A stretch of 64,000 nt of DNA from contig QRFJ01000022.1 in the NCBI GenBank assembly GCA_006176705.1, positions 3,532,888 through 3,596,887 on the forward strand, given 5' to 3'. This document shows positions 52,483 through 63,955 of the stretch, piece by piece (the first letter of the stretch is position 1; each line of letters starts with the position of its first letter). The notes under the pieces were generated by a model. It worked only from the letters and a program-made list of their open reading frames with translations. It ran no database searches and had not been told where the DNA came from. This DNA is from Cocos nucifera (lineage: Eukaryota > Streptophyta > Magnoliopsida > Arecales > Arecaceae). Both the position numbers and the translations under genes were made by a program.

Positions 52483-54511
52483 CTATTTAAGTTTTCATTT
52501 ACCCCCCTTCTTTTGTTTCTGAGGTCATATTTTTTATGCTGTTTTGGTTTCATGAACAGGTTTTGATTGTAGGATTTCGTAAATTTTGCCTTTTAGTTGC
52601 TCTTTGCCTCTTTGTATGTTCAATATTTGCGGAAATGAATGGAATTTTGAGTTTATTTGGTTATTTTGCTCTATGATAAACCCCTCCTATGGGAAAGTAG
52701 TTCGGTGAAGATTTCATAAACTAAATTTCTTTCGACTTTGGTAACCAAAATCTGGGTTTTGCAATAACCAAGGAGATAGTGATGTGGAAATTTATTTGCT
52801 ACCCTTTTTCCTTTTATTGTTCTTTTTATTTTTTTTTAACCTTTTTTCTGTTTCTTAATGCGGGCATATGCTACCTATTTCATTTTATCAGTTAGTGTAT
52901 TGATAAAATGCAGATAACCACACTTGGCTGACATTAAAAAGGAACAAAGAATTGCAGTATGCAATGTTACAAAATACATGTCGAATAAATACATCTAAAG
53001 TAGAACATGGTAGTAATTACAATCTAATACGTTCGAGTTGATGTATAGTTGCACTTTAAGATTGCAAAGTGTTTAGCCATTTCAGGTGGCAACGTTGAGT
53101 TAATGCAACCTTTAAGAGTAGGTAAGGTTGATATGTGAGAAGCAACGTTAATTGATGGGATTCCATCTGTTATAATTATTTTGCATCATATTTTATGGTA
53201 AAAGTGCCACCAAAGAGATTTGATGTCAAAGAAATAAATTTGTGACCCTTCATCAGGTTAAAAATCCTTTCATCGAACCCTGAAAAGGAGAATCGTGGAC
53301 TCTTCTGAAGCACAATAAAGAGGAACATAGCCCTTGTAACGAATGTATGTCACTGACAAAAAGAAGGGGAGAAAGCAGGCACAAGAAGTGAAGTACAGTT
53401 GCATCATGCTGTCTTGCAAGAAGCCATTATCTTTACAACGGGATAAAAAGGTTATAATATCTTTAAAGAGGCAAGCTCATAGAGATCTATTTTATCCGGC
53501 AAAGGATGAAAATCCGGGAGTGTGGTTATTGGGTGACCAAAGATAGATCCAGAGGGTAGGCATCGGAGCAAACCTTTGATTCTTTGTTTGAGCAGGGGGA
53601 TCAGCCAATTGGGGGATGCTAACGGTCGTTAACCCTGTGTTTGGTTGGGTCATGAAAACTTCCTTAGAAAAGACTGTTTGAAGTCTCGCAGGCAGAGGTG
53701 CAATGCAGCTCAAGCTAATGCGCTTGAGTTGTATCATAGGAGCTTTCAATGGGATCAGCTACCTCCCTAATCCCTATTGATCAAGGTGGGACCTAGTCAT
53801 TGGTCATTGGAGAGGTGGCGTGAGGTCGGGAAAGTAAGGCCGTCACCATGGTCACTGTGTAGGGCTTGAGAGGGAAGTTAGGGAAGGTCTGAAGGGGCGT
53901 AAAGAAGGGAAATTTGGCGACAAGTGGGGCTAATATGTTGGGAGGCAAGATTGGGATGGGGCGTCGAAAAGGAGGGAATGAGCGATTTTTCATTTTATCA
54001 TTTTTTTTGACATCTAGATAGATTCTATAAGAGAATAATTTTTCGGATAGGAGATCACGGAGCATGCCTCTTAGTATCCAACTCGTAATTTGGAGTGTGG
54101 ATTGATATGTAAGTTGTTAAAATTTATCTTCACTAGAAATAAAAAATTTTGGATATAAATATCAGTATATATATATATTTATTAATGCACTGCATGATTT
54201 TGATTTTTTAGGATTGATATTTGTTTTGTAAATATTGTTAAGATTATTTATATTTCTATATCATGTGTTTGTGTTGCGGCCAATCCTTTGATGCGCCCAT
54301 CGTCGAAAAAATTATCTGTAAAAGAAGTCCACACTGATCGAAAATATTTTCGATGGAGACCCATCGATGCTTAAGTTGAGAATTGTGACAGGTAATAAGA
54401 AATAAAGATTTGCCAGATATACCAAGATTGATTTATTTTTTATAAAAAATATATATAATTCTCTAATGTAATTGGTAAAAAGCTTAGCAGACATGAAACC
54501 TTATTTGATTA
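52483..54511. other. Intergenic, nothing recognised
   Basis: T-rich then mixed sequence without a credible frame, tandem array or inverted ends. The minus frame 53793-54065 is proline-rich low complexity and unsupported. The last five bases, GATTA, are the left flank of the Athila-like array. Confidence 0.4.
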
Positions 54512-54947
54512 TGATAAACATCATAAATTCACCAATAAAAGTATTAATTTATCAATTAATTTATATTAATTTTTAAGAATTAATAATCAATTTATATATA
54601 ATTTTTGAAAAATTCATATTTTTATTAATTAAAAAATTAATTAAAAAATAATAAAAATTAATAAAAATTAAAAAATAAAATTTTATTATCAATAGAAAGA
54701 GCTCATTTTTTTGATCACAACGAAATAAATTTCAAGTAAAACGGAGCTAAAATGAAAAAGATATGAATTTTTAAAAATATAAAATAAATAAAAATTAAAT
54801 AAAAAAGAAAACGGCTCAGCCGGCTCCGCAAGCCGAGCCACCAAGCCAAGCCGAGCCATCAAGCCGACTCAGCCGTTGAAGCCATCAGCCGGTCCACGAT
54901 CCAGGCGTGGACCGCCAGCTCAGCAAATTCCGGCGAATCAGAGATTG

Positions 54948-54955
54948 CCACGTGG
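54948..54955. promoter_or_regulatory. G-box in LTR U3 (also at 56964 and 59124)
   Basis: Palindrome CCACGTGG, present unchanged in all three LTRs (54948-54955, 56964-56971, 59124-59131), about 580 bp upstream of the TATA box. G-boxes bind bZIP and bHLH factors in light and ABA responses. Confidence 0.55.
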
Positions 54956-55530
54956 TGGACCTAGACCCCTTAAGGGTCTACAGAAATTTATCGCGGCTCA
55001 CAAGGGTAATTCAGTCTTTTCGTCCGACAACAGCGGCGCTGATTGGTTGCGGTGTGCGGTGCGGCCGGTCCACGCGGTCCATGGGAACAGTTATTGCGCG
55101 ATCGGACGGATGTGGTTGTTTGCGGTCAGGATCGGACGGCTGTGGTTGCTTCCGAATTTTATTCAGATACAAACATCACGCGGATCACCATCGGACGGCA
55201 GCGCTCGATCCAGGCGATGATCCGACGGTCCAGAACGCTGCCGGCGGCGATCAAGACTCCCGAAGCGCGATTTGCGGCCAGATTTCCTCGATCAAGCGCG
55301 ATCCAACGGCCAGAATTTAATCCGACCCGATCTGAGCTTATCTGCATCCGATTTTGATGATTTTTGGACCGTTGGATTCCTGTTGAACGGCTGGATTTTA
55401 TCAGATTTATCAGAGTCATATCAGAGCTATTTTGATTCAAATTTTATCCGAAATTTCTTTGTATTTTGATGATTACAAAGGCTATTAGTCCCATATTGCC
55501 TTTAGAAAAAATATCCAGCCCTCCTAGCTC

Positions 55531-55537
55531 TATAAAA
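55531..55537 (+). promoter_or_regulatory. TATA box of Athila-like LTR (also 57546 and 59710)
   Basis: TATAAAAAGGACC in the same context in L1, L2 and L3. It leaves about 600 bp of R-U5 to the LTR end. Confidence 0.65.
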
Positions 55538-56136
55538 AGGACCCCAGGCCATCAGAAATCAATATCTCCGATCAAGGTGAAGCTTTGGTACAGGGCGAAG
55601 CCAGGCTATGGGTTAAAGGCTGCTTCGAAGCAACGGGTGCCGAGAAGAAGAGCCGAGCTTCTACACCATCTTTCTGCCAATGCCGATCCAAGATCAGAGA
55701 TCAGGCTATTTTATTTTATTTCTTTTCTTTTTAAATTTTATGTATTTAAATTCTAAAATTTTAATTAATAAAAATTTTATTTTTGCATTTTAATTTCTTG
55801 CTTTTTATTTTTATTGTAATTTAATTTCTGCACTTTAAATTATTGCTTTGCAAGTAGATGCTAAGATCTAACTAGTAGATCTTAGTACCAAGTTTAAATT
55901 TCCTGCATCTTTTAATTTTTATTTTTAATTTTCCGACTTCACTTTTGATTCCAAAAACTCAAATTCTTTTTTCTTTTTCTTTTAAAAAAAAAATCAAAGA
56001 TTTCAAATCTAAAAACACTACCTTCCCTGTGGATTCGACCCGACTCACTACTATCTACGCATATTTTCAATAATTTTAAGAAGTCGGATTAAACTGATAA
56101 ACACGGTGTCTTAACGACAGCATCGCGTCCCTATCA

Positions 56137-56526
56137 AGTTTTTGGCGTATTGGTTTCCCACCGAGTAACCGGGTCCCGTTGCCTAAGTAAGCAATGATAT
56201 TCGCATCAAAAAGTGGGCAATGTGAAAATAAAAATTAATAAATGAAGGATGGAAGTAGCAATACACCTGCCTATATGAAAGTTTAGACAAATCAGAGATA
56301 AAAGTGGAATAATTTAGAAAAAGTTCTGAAAAATTTAATGTTCTTTACTTAATTTTTCTATTGATAAGTATTAATACCCCAATGATATATCTCATTTAAG
56401 CTCTACTGAATATCAATGGCCATTTTGAAAATTGCTTAGGTAAAATTCGAAACTCTAAAGTTAAAAGGTATTTAAAACTAAATTCTTTCTTTACTCGAGG
56501 ACGAGCAAAGCTTAAGTTGGGGGGTG
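56137..56526 (+). other. Collapsed internal region between L1 and L2
   Basis: Only about 390 bp. It begins with the first bases of a primer site (AGTTTTTGGCG) and jumps at 56148 into sequence identical to the element's 3' UTR (compare 63872-64000). It ends with a polypurine tract AAGTTGGGGGGTG before L2. All of gag and pol has been removed, leaving LTR, partial primer site, 3' UTR and PPT. Confidence 0.85.
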
Positions 56527-57964
56527 TGATAAGCATCATAAATTCACCAATAAAAGTATTAATTTATCAATTAATTTATATTAATTTTTAAGAATTAATA
56601 ATCAATTTATATATAATTTTTGAAAAATTCATATTTTTATTAATTAAAAAATTAATTAAAAAATAATAAAAATTAATAAAAATTAAAAAATAAAATTTTA
56701 TTATCAATAGAAAGAGCTCATTTTTCTTGATCACAACGAAATAAATTTCAAGTAAAACGGAGCTAAAATGAAAAAGATATGAATTTTTAAAAATATAAAA
56801 TAAATAAAAATTAAATAAAAAAGAAAACGGCTCAGCCGGCTCCGCAAGCCGAGCCACCAAGCCAAGCCGAGCCATCAAGCCGACTCAGCCGTTGAAGCCA
56901 TCAGCCGGTCCACGATCCAGGCGTGGACCGCCAGCTCAGCAAATTCCGGCGAATCAGAGATTGCCACGTGGTGGACCTAGACCCCTTAAGGGTCTACAGA
57001 AATTTATCGCGGCTCACAAGGGTAATTCAGTCTTTTCGTCCGACAACAGCGGCGCTGATTGGTTGCGGTGTGCGGTGCGGCCGGTCCACGCGGTCCATGG
57101 GAACAGTTATTGCGCGATCGGACGGATGTGGTTGTTTGCGGTCAGGATCGGACGGCTGTGGTTGCTTCCGAATTTTATTCAGATACAAACATCACGCGGA
57201 TCACCATCGGACGGCAGCGCTCGATCCAGGCGATGATCCGACGGTCCAGAACGCTGCCGGCGGCGATCAAGACTCCCGAAGCGCGATTTGCGGCCAGATT
57301 TCCTCGATCAAGCGCGATCCAACGGCCAGAATTTAATCCGACCCGATCTGAGCTTATCTGCATCCGATTTTGATGATTTTTGGACCGTTGGATTCCTGTT
57401 GAACGGCTGGATTTTATCAGATTTATCAGAGTCATATCAGAGCTATTTTGATTCAAATTTTATCCAAATTTCTTTGTATTTTGATGATTACAAAGGCTAT
57501 TAGTCCCATATTGCCTTTAGAAAAAATATCCAGCCCTCCTAGCTCTATAAAAAGGACCCCAGGCCATCAAAAATTGAATATCTCCGATCAAGGTGAAGCT
57601 TTGGTACAGGGCGAAGCCAGGCTATGGGTTAAAGGCTGCTTCGAAGCAACGGGTGCCGAGAAGAAGAGCCGAGCTTCTACACCATCTTTCTGCCAATGCC
57701 GATCCAAGATCAGAGATCAGGCTATTTTATTTTTTTTAAATTTTATGTATTTAAATTCTAAAATTTTAATTAATAAAAATTTTATTTTTGCATTTTAATT
57801 TCTTACTTTTTATTGTAATTTAATTTCTGCACTTTAAATTATTGCTTTGCAAGTAGATGCTAAGATCTAACTAGTAGATCTTAGTACCAAGTTTAAATTC
57901 CTGCATCTTTTAATTTTTGCTTTTTATTTTCCGACTTCACTTTTGATCCCAAAACTCTTCTTTT
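56527..57964 (+). repeat. Athila-like LTR, copy L2, cut by assembly gap
   Basis: Starts TGATAAGCATCATAAATTC right after the polypurine tract. It differs from L1 by scattered substitutions and short indels. By comparison with L1 about 190 bp of its end lie in the gap. Confidence 0.88.
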
Positions 57965-58964
57965 NNNNNNNNNNNNNNNNNNNNNNNNNNNNNNNNNNNN
58001 NNNNNNNNNNNNNNNNNNNNNNNNNNNNNNNNNNNNNNNNNNNNNNNNNNNNNNNNNNNNNNNNNNNNNNNNNNNNNNNNNNNNNNNNNNNNNNNNNNNN
58101 NNNNNNNNNNNNNNNNNNNNNNNNNNNNNNNNNNNNNNNNNNNNNNNNNNNNNNNNNNNNNNNNNNNNNNNNNNNNNNNNNNNNNNNNNNNNNNNNNNNN
58201 NNNNNNNNNNNNNNNNNNNNNNNNNNNNNNNNNNNNNNNNNNNNNNNNNNNNNNNNNNNNNNNNNNNNNNNNNNNNNNNNNNNNNNNNNNNNNNNNNNNN
58301 NNNNNNNNNNNNNNNNNNNNNNNNNNNNNNNNNNNNNNNNNNNNNNNNNNNNNNNNNNNNNNNNNNNNNNNNNNNNNNNNNNNNNNNNNNNNNNNNNNNN
58401 NNNNNNNNNNNNNNNNNNNNNNNNNNNNNNNNNNNNNNNNNNNNNNNNNNNNNNNNNNNNNNNNNNNNNNNNNNNNNNNNNNNNNNNNNNNNNNNNNNNN
58501 NNNNNNNNNNNNNNNNNNNNNNNNNNNNNNNNNNNNNNNNNNNNNNNNNNNNNNNNNNNNNNNNNNNNNNNNNNNNNNNNNNNNNNNNNNNNNNNNNNNN
58601 NNNNNNNNNNNNNNNNNNNNNNNNNNNNNNNNNNNNNNNNNNNNNNNNNNNNNNNNNNNNNNNNNNNNNNNNNNNNNNNNNNNNNNNNNNNNNNNNNNNN
58701 NNNNNNNNNNNNNNNNNNNNNNNNNNNNNNNNNNNNNNNNNNNNNNNNNNNNNNNNNNNNNNNNNNNNNNNNNNNNNNNNNNNNNNNNNNNNNNNNNNNN
58801 NNNNNNNNNNNNNNNNNNNNNNNNNNNNNNNNNNNNNNNNNNNNNNNNNNNNNNNNNNNNNNNNNNNNNNNNNNNNNNNNNNNNNNNNNNNNNNNNNNNN
58901 NNNNNNNNNNNNNNNNNNNNNNNNNNNNNNNNNNNNNNNNNNNNNNNNNNNNNNNNNNNNNNNN
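57965..58964. other. Assembly gap of exactly 1000 N
   Basis: A round number of N implies a placeholder or estimated size. L2 is cut on the left and L3 on the right (L3 resumes at the point equal to about 54789 in L1). So the true missing piece holds at least the L2 end, an internal region of unknown size and about 280 bp of L3. Open frames spanning N are artefacts. Confidence 0.98.
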
Positions 58965-60337
58965 TAAAAATTAAATAAAAAAGAAAACGGCTCAGCCGGC
59001 TCCGCAAGCCGAGCCACCAAGCCAAGCCGAGCCATCAAGCCGACTCAGCCGTTGAAGCCATCAGCCGGTCCACGATCCAGGCGTGGACCGCCAGCTCAGC
59101 AAATTCCGGCGAATCAGAGATTGCCACGTGGTGGACCTAGACCCCTTAAGGGTCTACAGAAATTTATCGCGGCTCACAAGGGTAATTCAGTCTTTTCGTC
59201 GACAACAGCGGCGCTGATTGGTTGCGGTGTGCGGTGCGGCCGGTCCACGCGGTCCATGGGAACAGTTATTGCGCGATCGGACGGATGTGGTTGTTTGCGG
59301 TCAGGATCGGACGGCTGTGGTTGCTTCCGAATTTTATTCAGATACAAACATCACGCGGATCACCATCGGACGGCAGCGCTCGATCCAGGCGATGATCCGA
59401 CGGTCCAGAAAGCTCCTGATGGCGGTGATCAAGACTCTCGAAGGCGCGATTTGCGGCCAGATTTTCTCGATCAAGCGCGATCCAACGGCCAGAATTTAAT
59501 CCGACCCGATCTGAGCTGATCTGCATCCGATTTTGATGATTTTTGGACCGTTGGATTCCTATTGAACGGCTTGGATTTTATCAGATTTATCAGAGTCATA
59601 TCAGAGCTATTTTGATTCAAATTTTATCCGAATTTATTTGTATTTTGATGATTACAAAGGCCATTAGTCCCATATTGCCTTTAGAAAAAATATCCAGCCC
59701 TCCTAGCTCTATAAAAAGGACCCCAGGCCATCCAAAAATCAATATCTCCGATCAAGGTGAAGCTTTGGTACAGGGCGAAGCCAGGCTATGGGTTAAAGGC
59801 TGCTTCGAAGCAACGGGTGCCGAGAAGAAGAGCCGAGCTTCTACACCATCTTTCTGCCAATGCCGATCCAAGATCAGAGATCAGGCTATTTTATTCTTTT
59901 TAAATTTTATGTATTTAAATTTTGAAAATTTTAATTAATAAAAATTTTATTTTTTGCACTTTAATTTCTTACTTTTTATTTTTATTGTAATTTAATTTCT
60001 GCACTTTAAATTATTGCTTTGCAAGTAGATGCTAAGATCTAACTAGTAGATCTTAGTACCAAGTTTAAATTCCTGCACCTTTTAATTTTCGCTTTTTATT
60101 TTCCGACTTCACTTTTGATTCTAAAACTCAAATTCTTTTCTTCTTTTCTTTTCAAAAATCAAAGATTTCAAATCTAAAATACTACCTTCCCTGTGGATTC
60201 GACCCGACTCACTGCTATCTACGCAATTTCAATGATTTTAAGAAGTCAGATTAAACTGATAAACATGGTGTCTTAACGACAACATCGCGTTCCTATTTTT
60301 GATTTTAATTTCTTTGATTTATTAAAAATAATTTCGT
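58965..60337 (+). repeat. Athila-like LTR, copy L3, start in gap
   Basis: Matches L1/L2 from the GC-rich U3 block through CATCGCGTTCCTA at about 60295. A roughly 40-bp AT-rich insert (to 60336) then separates it from the primer site. It is more diverged from L1/L2 than they are from each other, for example around 59408-59455. Confidence 0.85.
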
Positions 60338-60340
60338 TTT

Positions 60341-60358
60341 TGGCGCCGTTGCCGGGGA
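60341..60358 (+). other. Primer binding site, tRNA-Asp type
   Basis: TGGCGCCGTTGCCGGGGA, the classic Athila-group primer site, complementary to the 3' end of plant tRNA-Asp. It assigns the family to the Athila-like gypsy elements. Confidence 0.88.
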
Positions 60359-60553
60359 AGGCAATAGATGGATATTAAATTTTTTGATCTCTTTGATTTT
60401 TCTATAAATAAATTATAAATAAAATTTTACTTTTTATAAATATTGCTTGCTAATTTTTTTTTTTATTATTTTGCAGAAAAAAAAAAAAAGAAAATGAAGA
60501 AAGAATCAGAAGTTTTGCTTGGTGAGATCAATCCTAACCCTAGTCCTCTTTTC

Positions 60554-60585
<32 letters not shown>

Positions 60586-61620
60586 AAATTAATTTAAAAA
60601 AAATATTCATTTAAACCTAATTAAAAATCTCATGATAAGATTAGAAATCTTAACTGCTTAGAGCATGCATCATATTAGTTTTATTTTTATTTTATTTTTT
60701 TTTTTTTTTTTTGGTGATTGCTGGAGGCAAGGTAAGCCTTTCAGAATTCAATTAGTTGCATGCATCTAGTTTAAATTGCATAAAACCCTTTGATTGAATT
60801 TTTTTTTTTTCGTGCATATTCATATTAAATCAAATTAAGGGCACAACCCAATTAAACAAGATAAGGTGGGGATTTGATCACCCTTCCTTAGCCCACAAAC
60901 AATCAACCAGCATCCTGCATTGACCTAAGCCTTTAAATTAAAATCAATTAGACATCAACCCTAGGAAGTCGAGCTCAATAGGACAAGGAATCCTAAGAGT
61001 TGAAACCGGGTTAGGATAAGTCAATTTGACTGGTGTCTAGGAAAGTGGTTCAGGGACGACTGGGCCCGAAGGAAGGTGGTTTCTAATTGGTTCCGTTCGC
61101 TTACCTGGCCAAGCACAATTGGTGTCTAAGGCAAGCAACGGGGGGACTCCCACCGACCTTACACTTACCTGGCTAGTTGATTGGCTAATCCTACACTTGG
61201 AGGGCTTGAAGGTGACCTTGGCAGTTAGGAGTTAGGAGCTGTCTAGATCTAGGATAACCCTTAGTCAGGATTGATTGACCAACTTTGATTGCTAACCAAC
61301 ATCAAACCTAATTAAACTTAATTCTTCTCTCTCTTCTTAGTTCTAGGACTCCTTAGGACCTCTTCTTTAGAACTTTTCTTTCTTTCTTTTTCTTACTCCT
61401 CTAAAAATAAAATAAAATAAAATAAAAATAAAAATTTAACTAACTAAAAAATATTAATAATTAAATTAATTAAACTTAATAAATAAAAATAAATAAAATA
61501 ATTAATTTTTAATATAATAAAATAATAATAATAAAAAAAAATAAAAAAAAAATTCTAAAATTTTTTTTGAACCAATACATTAGGGTTGCACTTAATACAT
61601 GCATGGTAGGAAAATTACTT
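60359..61620 (+). other. Leader of Athila-like element
   Basis: Untranslated, with several low-complexity stretches: poly(A) at about 60477-60490, ATTT repeats at 60555-60585, poly(T) near 60695-60712, and AAAAT/AATAA repeats at 61400-61560. A short ATG frame near 60494 (MKKESEVLLGEINPNP) is closed soon after; its role is unknown. Confidence 0.55.
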
Positions 61621-61629
61621 TACCTGATC

Positions 61630-62330
61630 TAGTTGAACTTAATTGAATGGTTGATTCACATTAAACATAATAATCAAATGGCTAATCTGAACCTAATAGT
61701 CCAAAAATTAGATAAAGTTGACCTTCTTGCTCAGAAAATAGATCAACTCCTAATCCTAGGTCAACAATCTCCTGCACAATTCACATCATATCTAATTATC
61801 AGGAGATTATTCAATCTGTGCTAGCCCAACCCATCATGTGAGTGAATGTCCTATGACTGCACAGTTTCCACATTTTATCCAAGAACAAGTTCAAGCTGCT
61901 CAAGGATACTCCAAATTGATTAATGACCCATTTTCAAATTCATATAATTCAGATTGGAGTAACTTTAATTTTTCTTGGACATCCCAACAGACTCAGGCTC
62001 AGAACCCAAATTTCACTTGAGCAAAATTATCAAAATTATGCCTATAATAATGGTCAGCCTAGTCAGTTTAACCAGCCATCATATTATAATCAGCCTTCAT
62101 ACCCACCTCCTCAACAGACCAATCTAGCTGATGATAGATTTAACCAACTTCAATAATTAATTCTAACTCAACAGCAATCTATCGCCAGACTAGAAGCTCA
62201 AATAGGATAATTAGTTGAGTCTAACATGAGGAGAGAACTAGATCAACTACTGAACCTACCAATTTCAAACAACCCACCTAATGACCACCAACCACCTGGA
62301 TTAAATTATCAATCTTAATGTTTCATCTAA
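61630..62330 (+). pseudogene. Athila-like gag C-terminal remnants
   Basis: Recognisable Gag tail blocks across frames: QKLDKVDLLAQKIDQLL, then SECPMTAQFPHF with EQVQAAQGYSK, DPFSNSYNSDW and FNFSW. Next come a glutamine-rich stretch (QPSYYNQPSYPPPQQT) and SIARLEAQIGQLVESN (with one stop). These correspond to the zinc-knuckle surroundings and tail of Athila Gag. The N-terminal Gag core is missing, and at least three stops or shifts are present. Confidence 0.72.
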
Positions 62331-62654
62331 GAATCCCCAATTTGAGAATACCAAAGTAATTCCTGAACTTAAAAGCTATAGGATTCTTATGGACCCATAC
62401 CAAGACCAGGTGAGAGAGGCTAGTACTGATGCTAGCCAAAATAAAAATTTAGAGGAACTGGTTAGTACTGAGACTAACCACATAGAAGAACCCAAGCCAG
62501 GAGAATTAGTACTGATGCTAGTTCCAATTTAAATGAGATAGAAATAGGGAAAAAGAGAATAGATGATTTACCCGAGACTTATAAACCTAATGTCCTATTT
62601 CCTTCAACCCTAGAAGCTGGTTCTTCTTATAAAAATCAAGAGGCATGTAATGAA

Positions 62655-62957
62655 ATGTCAATGGAGTTGTTTAAGCAAGATCACATTAATTTACCTCCAG
62701 AATTAAAACCGCCTTTAGTCACCATTCCAGCACCCATTGAATCAAACTTAACTCCTAATACAAAAACTCCATTCATGAGCATTTTAGAAGAACAAATAGG
62801 AGTAATTCTTAATAAACATGGGTCTGAGAATGGAATCATAAATTATATCCCTAAAATTAACAAAGATTATATCAATAATGGGATTATAAATCAACTTTCT
62901 GAGATTGGCAATCCAAAACCATTGGAATTTGTCAATCCAATATTCGACACAGGATAG
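62655..62957 (+). pseudogene. Unassigned frame before the 3' UTR
   Basis: A 100-codon frame (MSMELFKQDHINLPPELKPP... ending FVNPIFDTG), directly followed by the conserved GGGAGGCAACCCA end-of-coding region. The ELKPP/ILEEQIGVILNKH part is faintly like the linker just before Athila RT, but this is weak. It could be what is left after a deletion that removed pol. Confidence 0.35.
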
Positions 62958-63589
62958 TGAGCTACATTGTGTCTGGCTGAAGACGGTAAACTTAGCGCTT
63001 GTTGGGAGGCAACCCAATATTTAGTTTTTATCTAATTTATCTTTTTAGTTTATTTTCTTTTTAGGATAATTTGAATAAGTTGGAGGGAGAGCTCAAATTT
63101 TCAAAGGCATGTGCTGGACCAAAAAAAAAAAAAATATAAAATAAAATAAATAAATAAATAATAAAATAATATATATACTGAGTTAGGTGTATTCTTCCAT
63201 GTTCTTTATTACATCCTTTATTTTTTCTTCTCCATTGAGGACAATGTCGATTAAGTTGGGGGGAGAGAAAAATAAAAATTTTAAAATTTTAAGTCCTCGA
63301 AAAAGTTAGTATTTAGTATTTAGATACTTGATTATGCTTAAGAATCGAATTAAACTAAGCATTTTTAAAAGAAAATTGATGCACAGATCAGAGAATCTGT
63401 GAGATATTGAGGAATCAAGTATTAAGAAAATTCAATAAAGAGTTAAGTCTAGAACATAAAAAATTTTTTCTTGGAGCATTTCTAATTATTTCTACTAGCA
63501 TCAAAGAAAAGTCTACTTTTTATAGGCTTGTGTAGGGTAACTATACATTTCTTCATATAAAAATTTATTTTAATAAAATAGTTTTCCAA

Positions 63590-63843
63590 GTACTTCTCAC
63601 TGAGTAACCGGGCCTCTTTGCCTAAGCAAGCATTGAGTTTCGCGTCAAAAGGTGGGAAGGGCAAAGAAGCTCGTTGTAAAGCTAGTCTTAACTCGTAGCC
63701 TATTTGATTCGAGCTAGTAAGCCCGAGGGGTATTCTATACCTAGTGCCCTAAAGCCAACTGGTTTGGGAGTCATTGGCCCAAGACTCGCTACATGGATCA
63801 AATAGAAAGCTTAAGGAGTTAAGACACTCAATAGTGGTACAAC

Positions 63844-63874
<31 letters not shown>

Positions 63875-63955
63875 ATTGGTTTCCCACCGAGTAACCGGGT
63901 CCCGTTGCCTAAGTAAGCAATGATATTCGCATCAAAAAGTGGGCAATGTGAAAAA
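63590..63955 (+). repeat. Repeated module in 3' UTR of Athila-like element
   Basis: The roughly 70-bp phrase ACCGAGTAACCGGGTCCCG, then TTGCCTAAGTAAGCAATGA, then TTCGCATCAAAAAGTGGG, occurs at about 63879-63950. In diverged form it occurs at about 63595-63660, and again at 56157-56222 in the collapsed copy. Its preservation in the element that lost all coding sequence hints at a cis role. Confidence 0.7.

Larger units (their letters stand above)
54512..56136 (+). repeat. Athila-like LTR, copy L1, 1625 bp
   Basis: Starts TGATAAACATCATAAATTC and ends CCTATCA, followed by AGTTTTTGGCG, the start of a tRNA-Asp type primer site. U3 has an AT-rich head and a GC-rich block (54805-55330) of AGCCGAGCCA and GATCGGACGG repeats. 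It holds a G-box at 54948-54955 and a TATA box at 55531-55537. Nearly identical to L2. Open frames inside it repeat in every copy because the LTR does. Confidence 0.88.

Noticed and set aside
54876..55357. Open frames that recur at 56892-57373 and 59052-59519 and look like a conserved gene family
   Set aside because: They lie in the U3 part of three LTR copies, upstream of the TATA box, and recur only because the LTR does. No domain is recognisable and overlapping frames are equally open.
57893..59038. Long frames of 340-380 codons on both strands
   Set aside because: They consist almost entirely of N from the 1000-base gap.
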